A stretch of DNA of 64,000 bases from Halomicrobium katesii DSM 19301 (GTDB taxonomy: Archaea > Halobacteriota > Halobacteria > Halobacteriales > Haloarculaceae). Position numbers and translations under genes: made by a program. How positions within the stretch are numbered: position 1 is the stretch's first letter; each line of letters begins with the position of its first letter. Positions 24,037 to 32,433 of this stretch are shown here, one piece after another. Where the stretch lies: NCBI RefSeq assembly GCF_000379085.1, contig NZ_KB905378.1:1801676-1865675 (forward strand), given 5' to 3'. The notes beneath the pieces are model-generated. The model was not told where the DNA came from. It did no database searches and saw only the letters and a program-made list of their open reading frames with translations.

Positions 24037-24606
24037 ATGATGTCGTCTCGATCCGGTCGCGCCGTTTCCCCGGTGGTAGCGAACGTCCTGCTGGTCGCAG
24101 TCGTCGTTATCCTGGCCGCGACCGTCTCGGTGTTCGCGCTCGGGTTCGCCGAGGAGGCGACCAAGCCGGGACCCGTCGTCGGCCAGTCCAGTGGCACGCT
24201 CGAAGCGAACACTGTGGGTGACGGCAACGGCATCGTCCGCCTCACCCACGTCGCAGGCGACCGGATCCCGGTCCCCGAGATGGAGGTCGTCGTCGACGCG
24301 ACCGACGCCTGTGGCAAGAAGGGGCGGCTCGTGAATCTCCCCGTCGACCGGTACGGCGGCAAGGCGATCGGTCCCGCCAACATCGAGGGCGACGACATCT
24401 TCGACGAGCGGTCGTACAACAGCGACGGCACGCCCGACGAGAACGCGATCCACGGATCGGAGTACACGGCCAGCGATCAGATCGCGTTCCGCATTCCCGA
24501 TGCGGACTGTACGATCGAGAAAGCCGAGGAGATCACCGTCCGCGTCGTTCACACGCCGACGGAGTCGGTTCCGATCACGAAGACGTTGACCGCGACGAGC
24601 CAGTGA
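24037..24606 (+). CDS. Archaeal type IV pilin-like protein
   Basis: A 189-residue secreted protein with the haloarchaeal prepilin N terminus: a short charged leader SSRSGR, then AVSPVVANVLLVAVVVILAA, the hydrophobic domain that assembles the filament. Cleavage by PibD would be just before or after AVSP. The mature domain is beta-rich with two cysteines (DACGKKG, DADCTIEK) that could pair. ATG at 24037 (MMSSRSGR) is preferred over a TTG further up. It may build an adhesion pilus or export pseudopilin. Confidence 0.85.
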   Translation: MMSSRSGRAVSPVVANVLLVAVVVILAATVSVFALGFAEEATKPGPVVGQSSGTLEANTVGDGNGIVRLTHVAGDRIPVPEMEVVVDATDACGKKGRLVNLPVDRYGGKAIGPANIEGDDIFDERSYNSDGTPDENAIHGSEYTASDQIAFRIPDADCTIEKAEEITVRVVHTPTESVPITKTLTATSQ

Positions 24607-24644
24607 CGCTTTGCACCCCGGCGGTCGGTGCCGCACTCTTTCTC

Positions 24645-24725
24645 ATACGGTTTATTGTAGTTGCTTACCGGTGATCGTCGCCACGGAGTAGACGATCACC
24701 GGCAAATGGCTACAATAATCCGTAT
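24645..24725. repeat. 81-bp dispersed hairpin element, copy at 24645
   Basis: A perfect example of the family. Ends are ATACGGTTTATTGTAG and CTACAATAATCCGTAT; the stem ACCGGTGATCGTC (starting 24667) pairs with GACGATCACCGG, around the loop GCCACGGAGTA. Near-identical 81-bp copies lie at 41398-41478, 49423-49503 and, inverted, 52859-52939. It forms the stop codon of the frameshifted gene at 24725-24984. The element has no coding capacity and looks like a MITE or an RNA-stability/terminator hairpin. Confidence 0.85.
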
Positions 24726-24984
24726 CAGTCACGACGGCGGAGCGTCATCTCGACGGGACCGTCTGGACGAAGCGTGATCGAGGGAGCAAACGAGAGGTCG
24801 TCGTGTAGCTCGACGATCAGCCGGTGGCGCTCGACGATTCGGAGCAACTCTGCCAGCTCCGCACTCGGCCGGGAGTGAACGAAGACGTACAGATCGTCCC
24901 GTGGTCGACGTCGAGGCCCGGAACCAGCGCGTCTTCGCGCTCAGAGGAGGGCGACCCCGGAAACGTGAGTGTCAGATACCGCAC
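24725..24984 (-). pseudogene. Frameshifted small gene before the island
   Basis: Two in-frame blocks join into one protein only with a one-base shift. First block (24984 inward): VRYLTLTFPG, EDALVPGLDVDHG. Second block (to 24725): DDLYVFVHSRPSAELAELL and RRRD. A single missing G in the GGG run at about 24898-24901 restores HGDDLYVFVHS, about 85 residues. The family is unknown to me. The stop TGA falls in the hairpin element. A sequencing error could also explain the shift. Confidence 0.5.
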
Positions 24985-25078
24985 ACTCTTACTCGCGGCG
25001 GCCCGCAAACGACAGTGTCGACCGCCCCGACACACGCGAGAAGCTACTCTTTTGACCTCGACACGAGTAGCGGTGGAC

Positions 25079-25136
25079 ATGCAGACCCACATCGTCCCGG
25101 TCGGGTTCGACTACGACCGGCTGATCGCACCGCTCG
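25079..25136. repeat. Left direct repeat (attL) of the island
   Basis: A copy of the first 58 bases of the CARF-like regulator gene at 32376: 44 bases identical (25079-25122 and 32376-32419), then two mismatches in the next 14. It lies 33 bases before a tyrosine-integrase N terminus, as expected for an attachment site next to int. The reading frame continues into noncoding sequence, so this is a broken copy of the gene start. Confidence 0.75.
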
Positions 25137-25169
25137 CGCCCTCTATCGCGCTTTCAGGAATTCACACCC

Positions 25170-25304
25170 ATGCCCGAAACCACGCTCGAACCCATCGCTC
25201 CGGACGAGGCAGTTCGCCTCTACCTGCGTGACCGTCAGAACGAGTTAGCCGACGCGACCATCGACTCTTACAGGTACAAACTCGAAACGCTCTTGCGTAG
25301 GTGA
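25170..25304 (+). pseudogene. Tyrosine integrase, N-terminal fragment
   Basis: 44 residues, MPETTLEPIAPDEAVRLYLR then ADATIDSYRYKLETLLRR, the SAM-like core-binding start of haloarchaeal XerC/D-type integrases. The frame ends at a TGA inside the left end of the IS1595-type element (25296). The catalytic domain (R...HxxR...Y) is absent on both sides of the IS, so the IS insertion was followed by an adjacent deletion. The island can no longer excise by itself. Confidence 0.75.
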
Positions 25305-26415
25305 TTGTTGATACTGCTGAGCGGTAGCTGTGGAGTCGAAGAGGACAAGGGCACCGCGTCAGCGGTGCCCGACACGAATGATTCCGCTAGATGTGTTTGG
25401 GTTGGAATCGGTCGCAGCGGACCTGCTGGAACAGGTTCGCTGGCGTGACGGTGTTACCTGTCCTCGCTGCCGTTCTGACCGGACGGTCAGAAACGGCAGC
25501 TACAGAGAGTTTCAGCGGTATCTCTGTAAGAATTGCGACCGCACGTTCAACGACAAGACGGGCACAATCTTCGCTCATTCGAAGATTGCGCTCTGTCGGT
25601 GGCTGTTCTCGATTTACGCGTTTCTCCGGTTTAATACGAGTCTCCGCCAATTACAGTGCGAAATCGAGGTAACACACAAGACGATGCACCGGCGTATCGA
25701 GCGCTTCGCCAGAGCGCTCGATGCGCCTTCCCTCGATCTCGTCGGACCGGTCGAAATCGACGAAGTTTACGTCAACGCGGGGAAGAAAGGCCGCAAGCGC
25801 GACCAGGAGTCGCGCTCGCGTGGCCTGTCCACACGCGGGCGAGGTTCGTACGATGGCGACAAGCCACCCGTGTTCATAATCGCTGATCGCGGGACCGGAC
25901 AGCGGTACGTGATTCCAGCGAAAGCCGCCGACGAATCGACGATTCGACTCCTGCTTGCTGACCGCAAAGAGGAGTCGATCACAGTCTATACCGACGGCTT
26001 TCGAGCGTACGAACCGCTCGAAGCGGACGACGCATTCGACCGCGAATACGTCGTCCACGCCGACGGTGAATATGCCGATGAGGAAGTTCACGTCAACACC
26101 TGCGAGAGCCACGCGTCGCTGACGCGACGGTGGCTCTCGCCCCATCGAGGCGTCTCGAAAGACAAGTTGACGCAGTATCTCAGACGTTTCAATTACGTCG
26201 AGAACTGTTTCGGAAACCCGGTCGAAACGCTCTCAAACACGCTGTTCGAGCGACACTGTGAAATCAACAATGTGCTACGCATGAGCGAAAAAATTAAGAT
26301 GGTTCTGAAGACTGCTAACGAGGACTTCCAAATCCAACTCTCGACCGATAGAGCCGCTTCCTATAGTGCTGACCGTCTTCACGTTTTCAACTTGCTAAAG
26401 CGAAGATGACCTACG
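25296..26415. mobile_element. IS1595-type insertion sequence
   Basis: About 1.12 kb, bounded by imperfect inverted ends CGTAGGTGATTGTTG (left) and the complement of CGTAGGTCATCTTCG (right). The exact ends are uncertain and no target duplication is seen (flanks CGCTCTTG and TTTAAGTA), which fits a deletion next to the IS. It cut the integrase gene and now abuts the restriction-modification gene's promoter. Confidence 0.65.
25378..26409 (+). CDS. IS1595-family transposase
   Basis: A 343-residue transposase of the ISXO2/IS1595 type. An N-terminal zinc ribbon (VTCPRCRSDRT and YLCKNCDRTF) is followed by the DDE-like catalytic domain: EIDEVYVNAGKKGRK, ITVYTDGFRAYEPL, and an ESHASLTRRWLSPHRGV with a C-terminal NYVENCFGNP. 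It is intact. I chose the ATG at 25378; a GTG at 25330 would add 16 residues. Confidence 0.9.
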   Translation: MIPLDVFGLESVAADLLEQVRWRDGVTCPRCRSDRTVRNGSYREFQRYLCKNCDRTFNDKTGTIFAHSKIALCRWLFSIYAFLRFNTSLRQLQCEIEVTHKTMHRRIERFARALDAPSLDLVGPVEIDEVYVNAGKKGRKRDQESRSRGLSTRGRGSYDGDKPPVFIIADRGTGQRYVIPAKAADESTIRLLLADRKEESITVYTDGFRAYEPLEADDAFDREYVVHADGEYADEEVHVNTCESHASLTRRWLSPHRGVSKDKLTQYLRRFNYVENCFGNPVETLSNTLFERHCEINNVLRMSEKIKMVLKTANEDFQIQLSTDRAASYSADRLHVFNLLKRR

Positions 26416-26446
26416 TTTAAGTAGTATTCGTGATTCCTTTCTACCT

Positions 26447-28654
26447 ATGGACGATGTGCCCGTCGATCGGTCTTTGATGGCTGGTTTTGAACCAGAATAT
26501 GATGACAACGACAATATCATTGATTTTGCCACCGGAGACACACAAAAAGATCCAGGGCCGGAAGAACCGGCCCGTCAATGGTACGAACACGTCTTAGTAA
26601 AAGAATACGGCTATGATAAAGACCAAATTGATATTGAAATACCCATCACGATGGGGTCATCTACGAAATATGCAGATATTGGTGTATATGAGTCTTCCCG
26701 GCAGTTAGATCTGAAAATCCTGGTTGAAGCAAAGAAACCAGATCGAACCGATGGGGTCGATCAGCTTGAAAGCTATATGGAAGCTTCAGGTGTTTCACTA
26801 GGTGTTTGGACCAACGGGGCTGGGATTCAACACACGTACCGGCCAGAAGCCCGTGAATTTGAATCGATTTCCGACATACCGAAAGCGGGTGAAACACTAG
26901 AATCGATGGATTCCCGGGTGCTGAAGAAGGATCTTAGCCCGGCAACGGACTTAGTTTCAATTTTTGAACAGGCAGAAGATGAAATATTGGCACATCAAGG
27001 CGGTATTGATGTGTTTGATGAATTATTCAAGCTTATATTGACTAAAATATATGACGAAGTTGAAAATCTTCATTCTGAGGATTCTGTTGCTGAATTTCGA
27101 GCAGGACCAATGGAGGAGCCAGATCAAGTTGCTGGTCGGATTAAACAGCAATTTGAGGGTTCCAACGACGAGGGGATCATCGGTGTGAAGCGGAAGTATG
27201 ATGACATTTTTCAAGAAGATGAAAAAATACAGCTATCCGACGAGAATATTGCACGAACAGCTGGGCTTCTACAGAATATCGAATTTATGGAAACAGATAT
27301 GGATGTTCTTGGTACTGGTTTTGAGGCCCTTGTTCCGGACCAGATGAAAGAAGACAAAGGACAGTATTTCACACCGCGACAGGTTGTGCGGATGACAACA
27401 AATCTTGTTGATCCACAACGTTATGAAAGCGTTCTTGATCCTGCATGTGGTTCTGGTGGTTTCCTAATCTATACTATGAGGAAACTTCGGGATGAACTGA
27501 TTGAAAAACGCGGTGAAGATGATCTGGAAGAAGTCATGGAATTGGTAAGGGACTATGCGTCAAATCGTGCTTTCGGGTTAGATTACGATCAGCGTCTTGT
27601 GAGGGTCGCTAAGGCATATATGGTAATCTGGGGCGATGGCCGATCAAATATAAGACAAGTTCAAGATAGTCTTCGATACTTTGATTGGCCCGGTGAGATT
27701 TCAGCCCTTATACCTGAAAACGAATTTGATGTAATTCTAACTAACCCACCGTTTGCGGGGGATTTTGATGTCCAAAATACGCGGAAATATTACGATCTTA
27801 GCATAAGAAACGGTACACAGTTAGATTCCCAAGAAAAAGACATATTATTTACAGAACGTTGTATCAAGCATCTTGAACCAGGCGGGCGAATGGGTATTGT
27901 CCTTCCAAAAGGTGACTTGGATGAAAAAGGGAAGTCATACTTTAGAGATTATATAAAAAATAATACTAATATTAAGGCAATTGTCGGGCTACACAAAAAC
28001 ACGTTCCTACCGTATACGGGAGACAAGACCTGCGTCTTAGTTCTTGAAAAGAAAGATAGCGAGAATAGTGAGGACGATAAGTCGGACGAAGACGAAGAAG
28101 TATTCATGGCCGTATCGGAAAAGCCGGGTAAGAATGACGAAGGAGAACCAATTTACAAACGAAATGAAGACGGAGAGGTTTTGTTAGACGACAATGGAAA
28201 GGCGATCTTAGATACTGATTTAGATCAGATCGCCGAAGAGTACCATTCTCACGATGAACCCGATATCGGATATTACGTCCCATATTCAGAACTTGAAGAT
28301 CGACTTAGCCCAGAATACTACCATCCGAAATACGAGGAGATTGATGATCAATTAGAAGAAGTAGATCTAGTTGCCACCATTGATGAGCTTCTTGACCCCG
28401 ATGAAAAGTATGCCTTGATCAACGGTAAGGACATTTCATCGTTAAGTAACACAGGGAAGCGAGAATATGTTGAGGATGGGACCCCGTACCTTCGAGCCGG
28501 CGATGTAGGACGAAATGAGATTGATCTTGATGACTGCAACAGTGTGTCTTATACTTCAGACGATCTAAAAGAATATAGGCGGCTTGAGAAGGGCGATATA
28601 TTGGTATCCAGAAAAGGAACAACCGGGCGGGTATCTGTAGTAACTCAGCTTTGA
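26447..28654 (+). pseudogene. Fused restriction-modification enzyme, 5' part (IS-interrupted)
   Basis: The first 732 residues of a gene cut by the IS at 28644. Residues about 40-150 form an HSDR_N-type nuclease domain with a PD-(D/E)xK-like pattern (KYADIGVY, then LVEAKKP). About 300-560 is an N6-adenine methyltransferase (DPACGSGGF near 331, NPPF near 433, GRMGIVLPKG). After 620 comes a type I-like specificity half (YLRAGDVGRNEID, EYRRLEKGDILVSRKG). Joining it to 29932-30284 gives one 849-residue frame. Low GC, unlike the host. As it stands the product lacks part of the target-recognition domain. Confidence 0.9.
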
Positions 28655-29923
28655 ACGTTGAAGTTGGAGCGTGACATAGGCGGTAGCGAAGACGGATGAT
28701 GCCGATTACGGACTTCTTGTCGTGTATGCGTGTGTTCGACGAGTTCGAGTCGCTCTCACCGGCGCAACGCTATCACGCCAAAACCTACGCCACAGGTCTT
28801 GTTGCGGCCAGCAACAAGACCGTGGCAGGTATCGCACGCGAAGTCCTTCCAGCTGGAGACAAACGCGCTCTCAACAAGTTCCTCACCGAGTACGACTGGG
28901 ACGAACAGCAATTCAACCACGAACGCCTCGAAGAACTCCAAAAACACGGTGAAACGCGCTGGTCGAAGGATGGCTACATCATCCTCGACGACACGATCAC
29001 CGAGAAAGCCGGGGACGACGTCCCCGGCGTCGGTCGCTTCTACGATCACGCCCAAGGCGACACTGTCTGGGGCCAAGACCTCATCTACGCCTTCTACGCT
29101 GACGACAAAACCGCCTATCCGCTCATTTTCCGCCTCTACGAAAAACAGGATGGAAACGGCCAAGACCACGACACTAAGTACGACCTCGCCCGCGATATCG
29201 TCACAGAACTCGAAGACGAGGTAGGTGTCCCGGCGGACACCTACCTCTTCGACTCGTGGTTCGCCCACGACTCCGGCCTTCCTGAACTCATCGAATCATA
29301 CGACAAGGACTGGATTGGCCCGCTCCGGAGCAATCGACAGGTGACCTACGGCGGAGAAGTGATCCGCGTCGATGCGCTGGAAGAGCGCATCGACACGGTT
29401 GAGCGTAACGTTGAGGACGAAATCTACCACATCTGGACGAAGAAGCTTCCCGTCTCCCAGTTGGGAGACGTGAAGCTGGTCCTCGCTGAGAAAGAAACCG
29501 ACAAAGAAGACGAAGAGAACCCGGTCAAGTACCTCGCTACGAACAAGATCGACGCACCGACCGAGCACATTATTCGCTCCTACGGGATGCGGTGGCGCAT
29601 CGAGACGTTCTTCGAGGACTCGAAGCAGGATCTCGGCTTGGGAGACTGCGAGATGCAGACCGACGAAGGTGCCAGTCGGCACTGGCACCTTCTGATGGCT
29701 GCCTACAGTCTCGTTCGTCTTGATCCCGAATCGAGCGCCTTGGGGACGGTTCGCTCGAAAGCGTCATCGCTTCGAGCGAACCTTGAGCACTCCCTGAAAG
29801 AAGCCGTTTACAACCTCCTCTCGTGGGTTCGAGACAACAATGATCGTGGCGTCGATGACCTCATGGAGGAGATCGATCACCTCTTCGTTCACTCAACAGC
29901 CGACGCTAACGTTCAAAGCTGAG
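28644..29923. mobile_element. IS701/IS4-like insertion in the restriction-modification gene
   Basis: A 1280-bp IS with 16-base inverted ends CTCAGCTTTGAACGTT and AACGTTCAAAGCTGAG, flanked by the 8-bp duplication TGTAGTAA (28636-28643 and 29924-29931). The transposase is intact. Removing the IS and one copy of the duplication restores the host reading frame exactly (VSVVTDREKHS). Confidence 0.93.
28696..29922 (+). CDS. DDE transposase (IS701/IS4-like)
   Basis: A 408-residue transposase. Key blocks: YIILDDTITEKAGDDVPG (first Asp), DTYLFDSWFAHDSGLPELI (second Asp) and GMRWRIETFFEDSKQDLGLG (Glu, YREK-like signature). This matches IS701 or IS4-superfamily elements; I do not fix the family. Its TGA lies in the right inverted end of the IS. 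GC is higher than in the gene it interrupts, showing a separate, more recent arrival. Confidence 0.9.
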   Translation: MMPITDFLSCMRVFDEFESLSPAQRYHAKTYATGLVAASNKTVAGIAREVLPAGDKRALNKFLTEYDWDEQQFNHERLEELQKHGETRWSKDGYIILDDTITEKAGDDVPGVGRFYDHAQGDTVWGQDLIYAFYADDKTAYPLIFRLYEKQDGNGQDHDTKYDLARDIVTELEDEVGVPADTYLFDSWFAHDSGLPELIESYDKDWIGPLRSNRQVTYGGEVIRVDALEERIDTVERNVEDEIYHIWTKKLPVSQLGDVKLVLAEKETDKEDEENPVKYLATNKIDAPTEHIIRSYGMRWRIETFFEDSKQDLGLGDCEMQTDEGASRHWHLLMAAYSLVRLDPESSALGTVRSKASSLRANLEHSLKEAVYNLLSWVRDNNDRGVDDLMEEIDHLFVHSTADANVQS

Positions 29924-29931
29924 TGTAGTAA

Positions 29932-30284
29932 CAGACAGAGAAAAGCATTCGATAATTTCATCTGAAGTGATGAAACTTTCACTTCGAAACGCGGTCATGG
30001 GTCCTGAAGGAGAAATGAGGGATATTGACCCATTCTACGTTTCTGCCTATCTGAATAGTCGATTTGGGAAAATGCAGATAGAACGCCATTTGACTGGAAG
30101 TGTTTCATTAGGGATTAATCAAACTGATCTAAAGGCTGTGAAGATTCCCCTACCTGAAAAAGAGGTACAAGAAAAAGTAGCAAACAAATACAAGGAAGTA
30201 AGAGAACTACGGTCGAAGATCGAGAATTTGGACGAAGAAGCGCTTGAACTAGCTGATATGGTGGGTAAAAATGGCGATCTGTAG
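29932..30284 (+). pseudogene. Fused restriction-modification enzyme, 3' part
   Basis: The last 117 codons of the gene interrupted by the IS. It has the C-terminal half of a type I-like target-recognition domain: YVSAYLNSRFGKMQIERHL, then SLGINQTDLKAVKIPLPEKE and a coiled-coil spacer VREVRSKIENLDEEALEL-like end. The frame continues from the 5' part when the IS is removed. No start of its own is needed or obvious; the ATG at 29970 could give a short orphan. Confidence 0.85.
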
Positions 30285-30295
30285 TATATGGTCAG

Positions 30296-30838
30296 ATGGT
30301 TGAAATCGTTAATGTGGTAGGATCAGGTGCAATTGGAGAAGAAGTCAACTTAGAAGCATTAGCGTGCGATGTGGAAAAATCGATAGTGCGATATGACCCC
30401 GATAAATATCCTGGCTTGTATCTACGGTTTGATGAAGGCGGCCCCCTGACCACGTTATACAGGACTGGAAAGTACATTATTACCGGTGCTTCGTCAGTAG
30501 ATAATCTTGAAGAAAGACGGGAAACCTTCTTGAACTTCTTGGATGACTTGGGGATAGTGGATTTGCCTATTGATGATGGTTTTTCTGTTCAAAACGTCGT
30601 TGCTGTTGGTCAGATTGGTCAAAAAACGAATTTGAACGCCTTAGCTATTGAATTAGGATTAGAGAATACAGAGTATGAACCCGAACAATTCCCAGGGCTG
30701 GTATATCGGTCGGATACCAGTAACGTCGTTTGCCTGCTTTTTTCTAGCGGTAAAGTAGTTATAACTGGTTCTAAGAGTATTAAACAGTCTAATGAGGGTT
30801 TTCAGGCGTTAGAAAATAAAATTTCAGACCTTATCTGA
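30296..30838 (+). CDS. Divergent TATA-binding protein
   Basis: A 180-residue TBP with the two-repeat saddle fold. The second repeat keeps the canonical pattern EPEQFPGLVYRSDTSNVVCL, FSSGKVVITGSKS. The first is diverged: DPDKYPGLYLRFDEGG, then LYRTGKYIITGASS, so both DNA-kinking Phe positions are Tyr in the first half. It follows the restriction-modification gene by 11 bases, in the same low-GC DNA, and probably was acquired with it. It may direct transcription of island promoters or compete with host TBPs. Confidence 0.85.
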   Translation: MVEIVNVVGSGAIGEEVNLEALACDVEKSIVRYDPDKYPGLYLRFDEGGPLTTLYRTGKYIITGASSVDNLEERRETFLNFLDDLGIVDLPIDDGFSVQNVVAVGQIGQKTNLNALAIELGLENTEYEPEQFPGLVYRSDTSNVVCLLFSSGKVVITGSKSIKQSNEGFQALENKISDLI

Positions 30839-31028
30839 ACATTCGATGGGTGCATACATCGGGTGGGGAATTGGCGGCGGAATATGTTTTTAACAGAAAA
30901 ACCATACATAGGGTGGTCGGCGAAGAAGCGGCGGGCAAGTTGGGCGTCGGCCCCGGCTAAGTCGGTGTCCCGACCGAAGACCGTGCGAACGATATACGGA
31001 AGATTCGCACCTTCGGGCGTTCCGGCAA
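30839..31028. other. GC-rich gap in the island without a clear gene
   Basis: The stretch is GC-richer than the TBP gene. On the reverse strand a frame reading AGTPEGANLPYIVRTVFGR and on for about 60 more residues looks protein-like but has no good start. A forward 74-codon frame is also open. I could not decide between a gene remnant and chance. Confidence 0.3.
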
Positions 31029-31154
31029 CTAATCTTCCAACTCGGAAACGTCTTCAGCGCGTATCTCACTCGCTATCCACGGCATGAACTCTTGAGCCTC
31101 GTGTTCCCAATACTCGCGTACCTCTTGGGATTCGAGCGAAGCAAACTCAGGCAT
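31029..31154 (-). pseudogene. N-terminal fragment resembling DUF4268-type proteins
   Basis: A 41-residue frame: MPEFASLESQEVREYWEHEA, QEFMPWIASEIRAED and SELED, then TAG. The pattern WEHEAQEFMPWIA resembles the N terminus of proteins with a nuclease-like DUF4268/DUF91 domain common in phage-defence islands, so this could be a truncated relic. The downstream part of such a gene is not found. It may instead be a genuine small protein. Confidence 0.4.
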
Positions 31155-31198
31155 ACCAGAAACTACCGAGCCAACTGTCAAAAGTATGCCTGCTACGC

Positions 31199-31474
31199 CT
31201 ATGGCCTACTTCGGTCAACGGTCTTGACTCCGGCGAGCCGGTGATTCCAGTACACCGCTTCCACGACTACCTCGTCCGCGCCGTCCGTGCCGTTGCTGAT
31301 AGCCCTATCACCACACTCGTCACACCACACGCGCCTGACTACCCACCCATCGGCGTCGTAGTGAGTCGCATACGCTCGCACGAGGTCGCCTGTCTTCACG
31401 CGCTTATTACAGCGGCCACAGAAGTTACCGGTCTGTACCCCGTTGAGAGCCGCCGCCGGAGAAGGTCGGGTCAT
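31199..31474 (-). CDS. Zinc-ribbon protein of the island
   Basis: A 91-residue protein with one four-cysteine zinc ribbon: FCGRCNKRVKTGDLVRAYA and later VWCDECGDR. The start ATG overlaps the TGA of the next-upstream small gene (31471-31474), so the three zinc-binding proteins here are co-translated. Similar short proteins are frequent in haloarchaeal integrative elements. Function unknown; DNA or RNA binding is a guess. Confidence 0.75.
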   Translation of the reverse strand: MTRPSPAAALNGVQTGNFCGRCNKRVKTGDLVRAYATHYDADGWVVRRVWCDECGDRAISNGTDGADEVVVEAVYWNHRLAGVKTVDRSRP

Positions 31475-31608
31475 TGCCCCACCTCAAGCGACGAGTACAC
31501 GACGTTACACTCGCCACAGGCATACCCTCGCTGACCGGTCACTGTATCGAGTAGCGCCCCGTAGTCGAGTTCCGCGCCGCAACCGGGACACGTCGGGGTG
31601 TCCGTCAT
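31471..31608 (-). CDS. 45-residue zinc-ribbon protein
   Basis: MTDTPTCPGCGAELDYGALL, then YACGECNVVYSS: two CxxC pairs about 20 residues apart, a minimal zinc ribbon. It overlaps its neighbours at both ends (ATGA at 31471-31474 and at 31605-31608), strong evidence that it is translated. Below 60 codons and easily missed. Function unknown. Confidence 0.7.
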   Translation of the reverse strand: MTDTPTCPGCGAELDYGALLDTVTGQRGYACGECNVVYSSLEVGQ

Positions 31609-32033
31609 TCCCCATCACCCGGAAGGTCGCGCCGACCAGCCCGATAGCAGTTGAAACAGGGCATACTGTGGTCGTCGCACCAGCACCCGTCTTCGTCGCG
31701 GTCGTCGGCACCGAACTCTTCGAGGGTCACAGTTCCCCCGTCGGCGCGGACGGGCTGTTCCCTGCTGGCCGCTTCGAGGACGGGTTCTCGAATCGCCACA
31801 GCGACCATGTGTTTGCACGCGCCGGTCTGGTATTCCCATGCTGGACGGGTGCAATCGCTCGGAATGCCGCCTTCGACGTGGACGGTGTAGGTGTGTTCGT
31901 CGGCGTCTTCGTGCGACCCATTCGTTACCTCTACGTCGCCGTCTCCGAGAAGCCGGAAACTGAAGGCTTCCCATTGCGCTTGTTTCTCTACCTGTTCGTC
32001 GGACTCAAGTACCTCTAAGACTGATTTTGACAT
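31605..32033 (-). CDS. SWIM zinc-finger protein
   Basis: A 142-residue protein with a SWIM-type zinc finger, seen as DCTRPAWEYQTGACKHMVAV (CxxxCxH-like with the leading C and the final CKH). The C terminus adds a cysteine-rich tail CWCDDHSMPCFNCYRAG. SWIM domains occur in DNA-handling and chromatin-linked proteins and in mobile islands. I start at the ATG of MSKSVLEVLE (32033). Leads a three-gene cluster with overlapping ends. Confidence 0.85.
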   Translation of the reverse strand: MSKSVLEVLESDEQVEKQAQWEAFSFRLLGDGDVEVTNGSHEDADEHTYTVHVEGGIPSDCTRPAWEYQTGACKHMVAVAIREPVLEAASREQPVRADGGTVTLEEFGADDRDEDGCWCDDHSMPCFNCYRAGRRDLPGDGE

Positions 32034-32375
32034 GGCGTTCTGACACCTCAGAAGGCCACCGCTCGCCTGTTCCAGCAGGCGGGCTGTTTTCCGAGAGTCA
32101 AGCCCTGAGAAGCGGTCGCCCTGCGCTTGCACTCACGATGTACTCACGCTGCTCTCTCAGGTTGGTGGCAACAACCGTCCGTCGTATAGTCCGAAAACTG
32201 GACGCTAAACGCTCAATACTACAGAATCCATCCCCAAACAGGGGTAGAGTAAAAGGGCCACAGCCCCTACGTATGTACGAAAGCCCACGAGGGCGCGGCG
32301 ACAAACATCGTCGATGTGTATAACAACGGTCGCAAGACTGGTGGTTTATATAAACACCAGCCCGTTATCCCGCGT
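32034..32375. promoter_or_regulatory. Right-end promoter region of the island
   Basis: A gap of 342 bases without a gene between the divergent SWIM and CARF-like genes. It holds a hairpin CGCCTG/CAGGCG (about 32069-32086), a short palindrome CCCCAAACAGGGG (32232-32244) and the perfect TATA box TTTATATAAA (32345-32354), about 26 bases before the regulator ATG at 32376. No such TATA is in front of the left copy at 25079, so this promoter came with the island. Confidence 0.65.
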
Positions 32376-32433
32376 ATGCAGACCCACATCGTCCCGGTCG
32401 GGTTCGACTACGACCGGCTCATCGCGCCGCTCG
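32376..32433. repeat. Right direct repeat (attR) of the island
   Basis: The other copy of the 58-bp repeat, here forming codons 1-19 of the intact regulator gene. Compared with 25079-25136 the last 14 bases differ at two positions (CTC versus CTG; GCG versus GCA). The gene therefore received its first codons from the incoming element. Confidence 0.75.

Noticed and set aside
24645..24725. tRNA or rRNA gene
   Set aside because: The stem has one long hairpin, not a cloverleaf, and lacks CCA-side or T-loop motifs.
30863..31087. 74-codon forward frame after the TBP gene
   Set aside because: No support from composition or context; conflicts with a protein-like reverse frame, also unproven.
32232..32244. 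Replication-origin repeat (ORB)
   Set aside because: Single short palindrome, no Orc1/Cdc6 gene and no repeated motif nearby.
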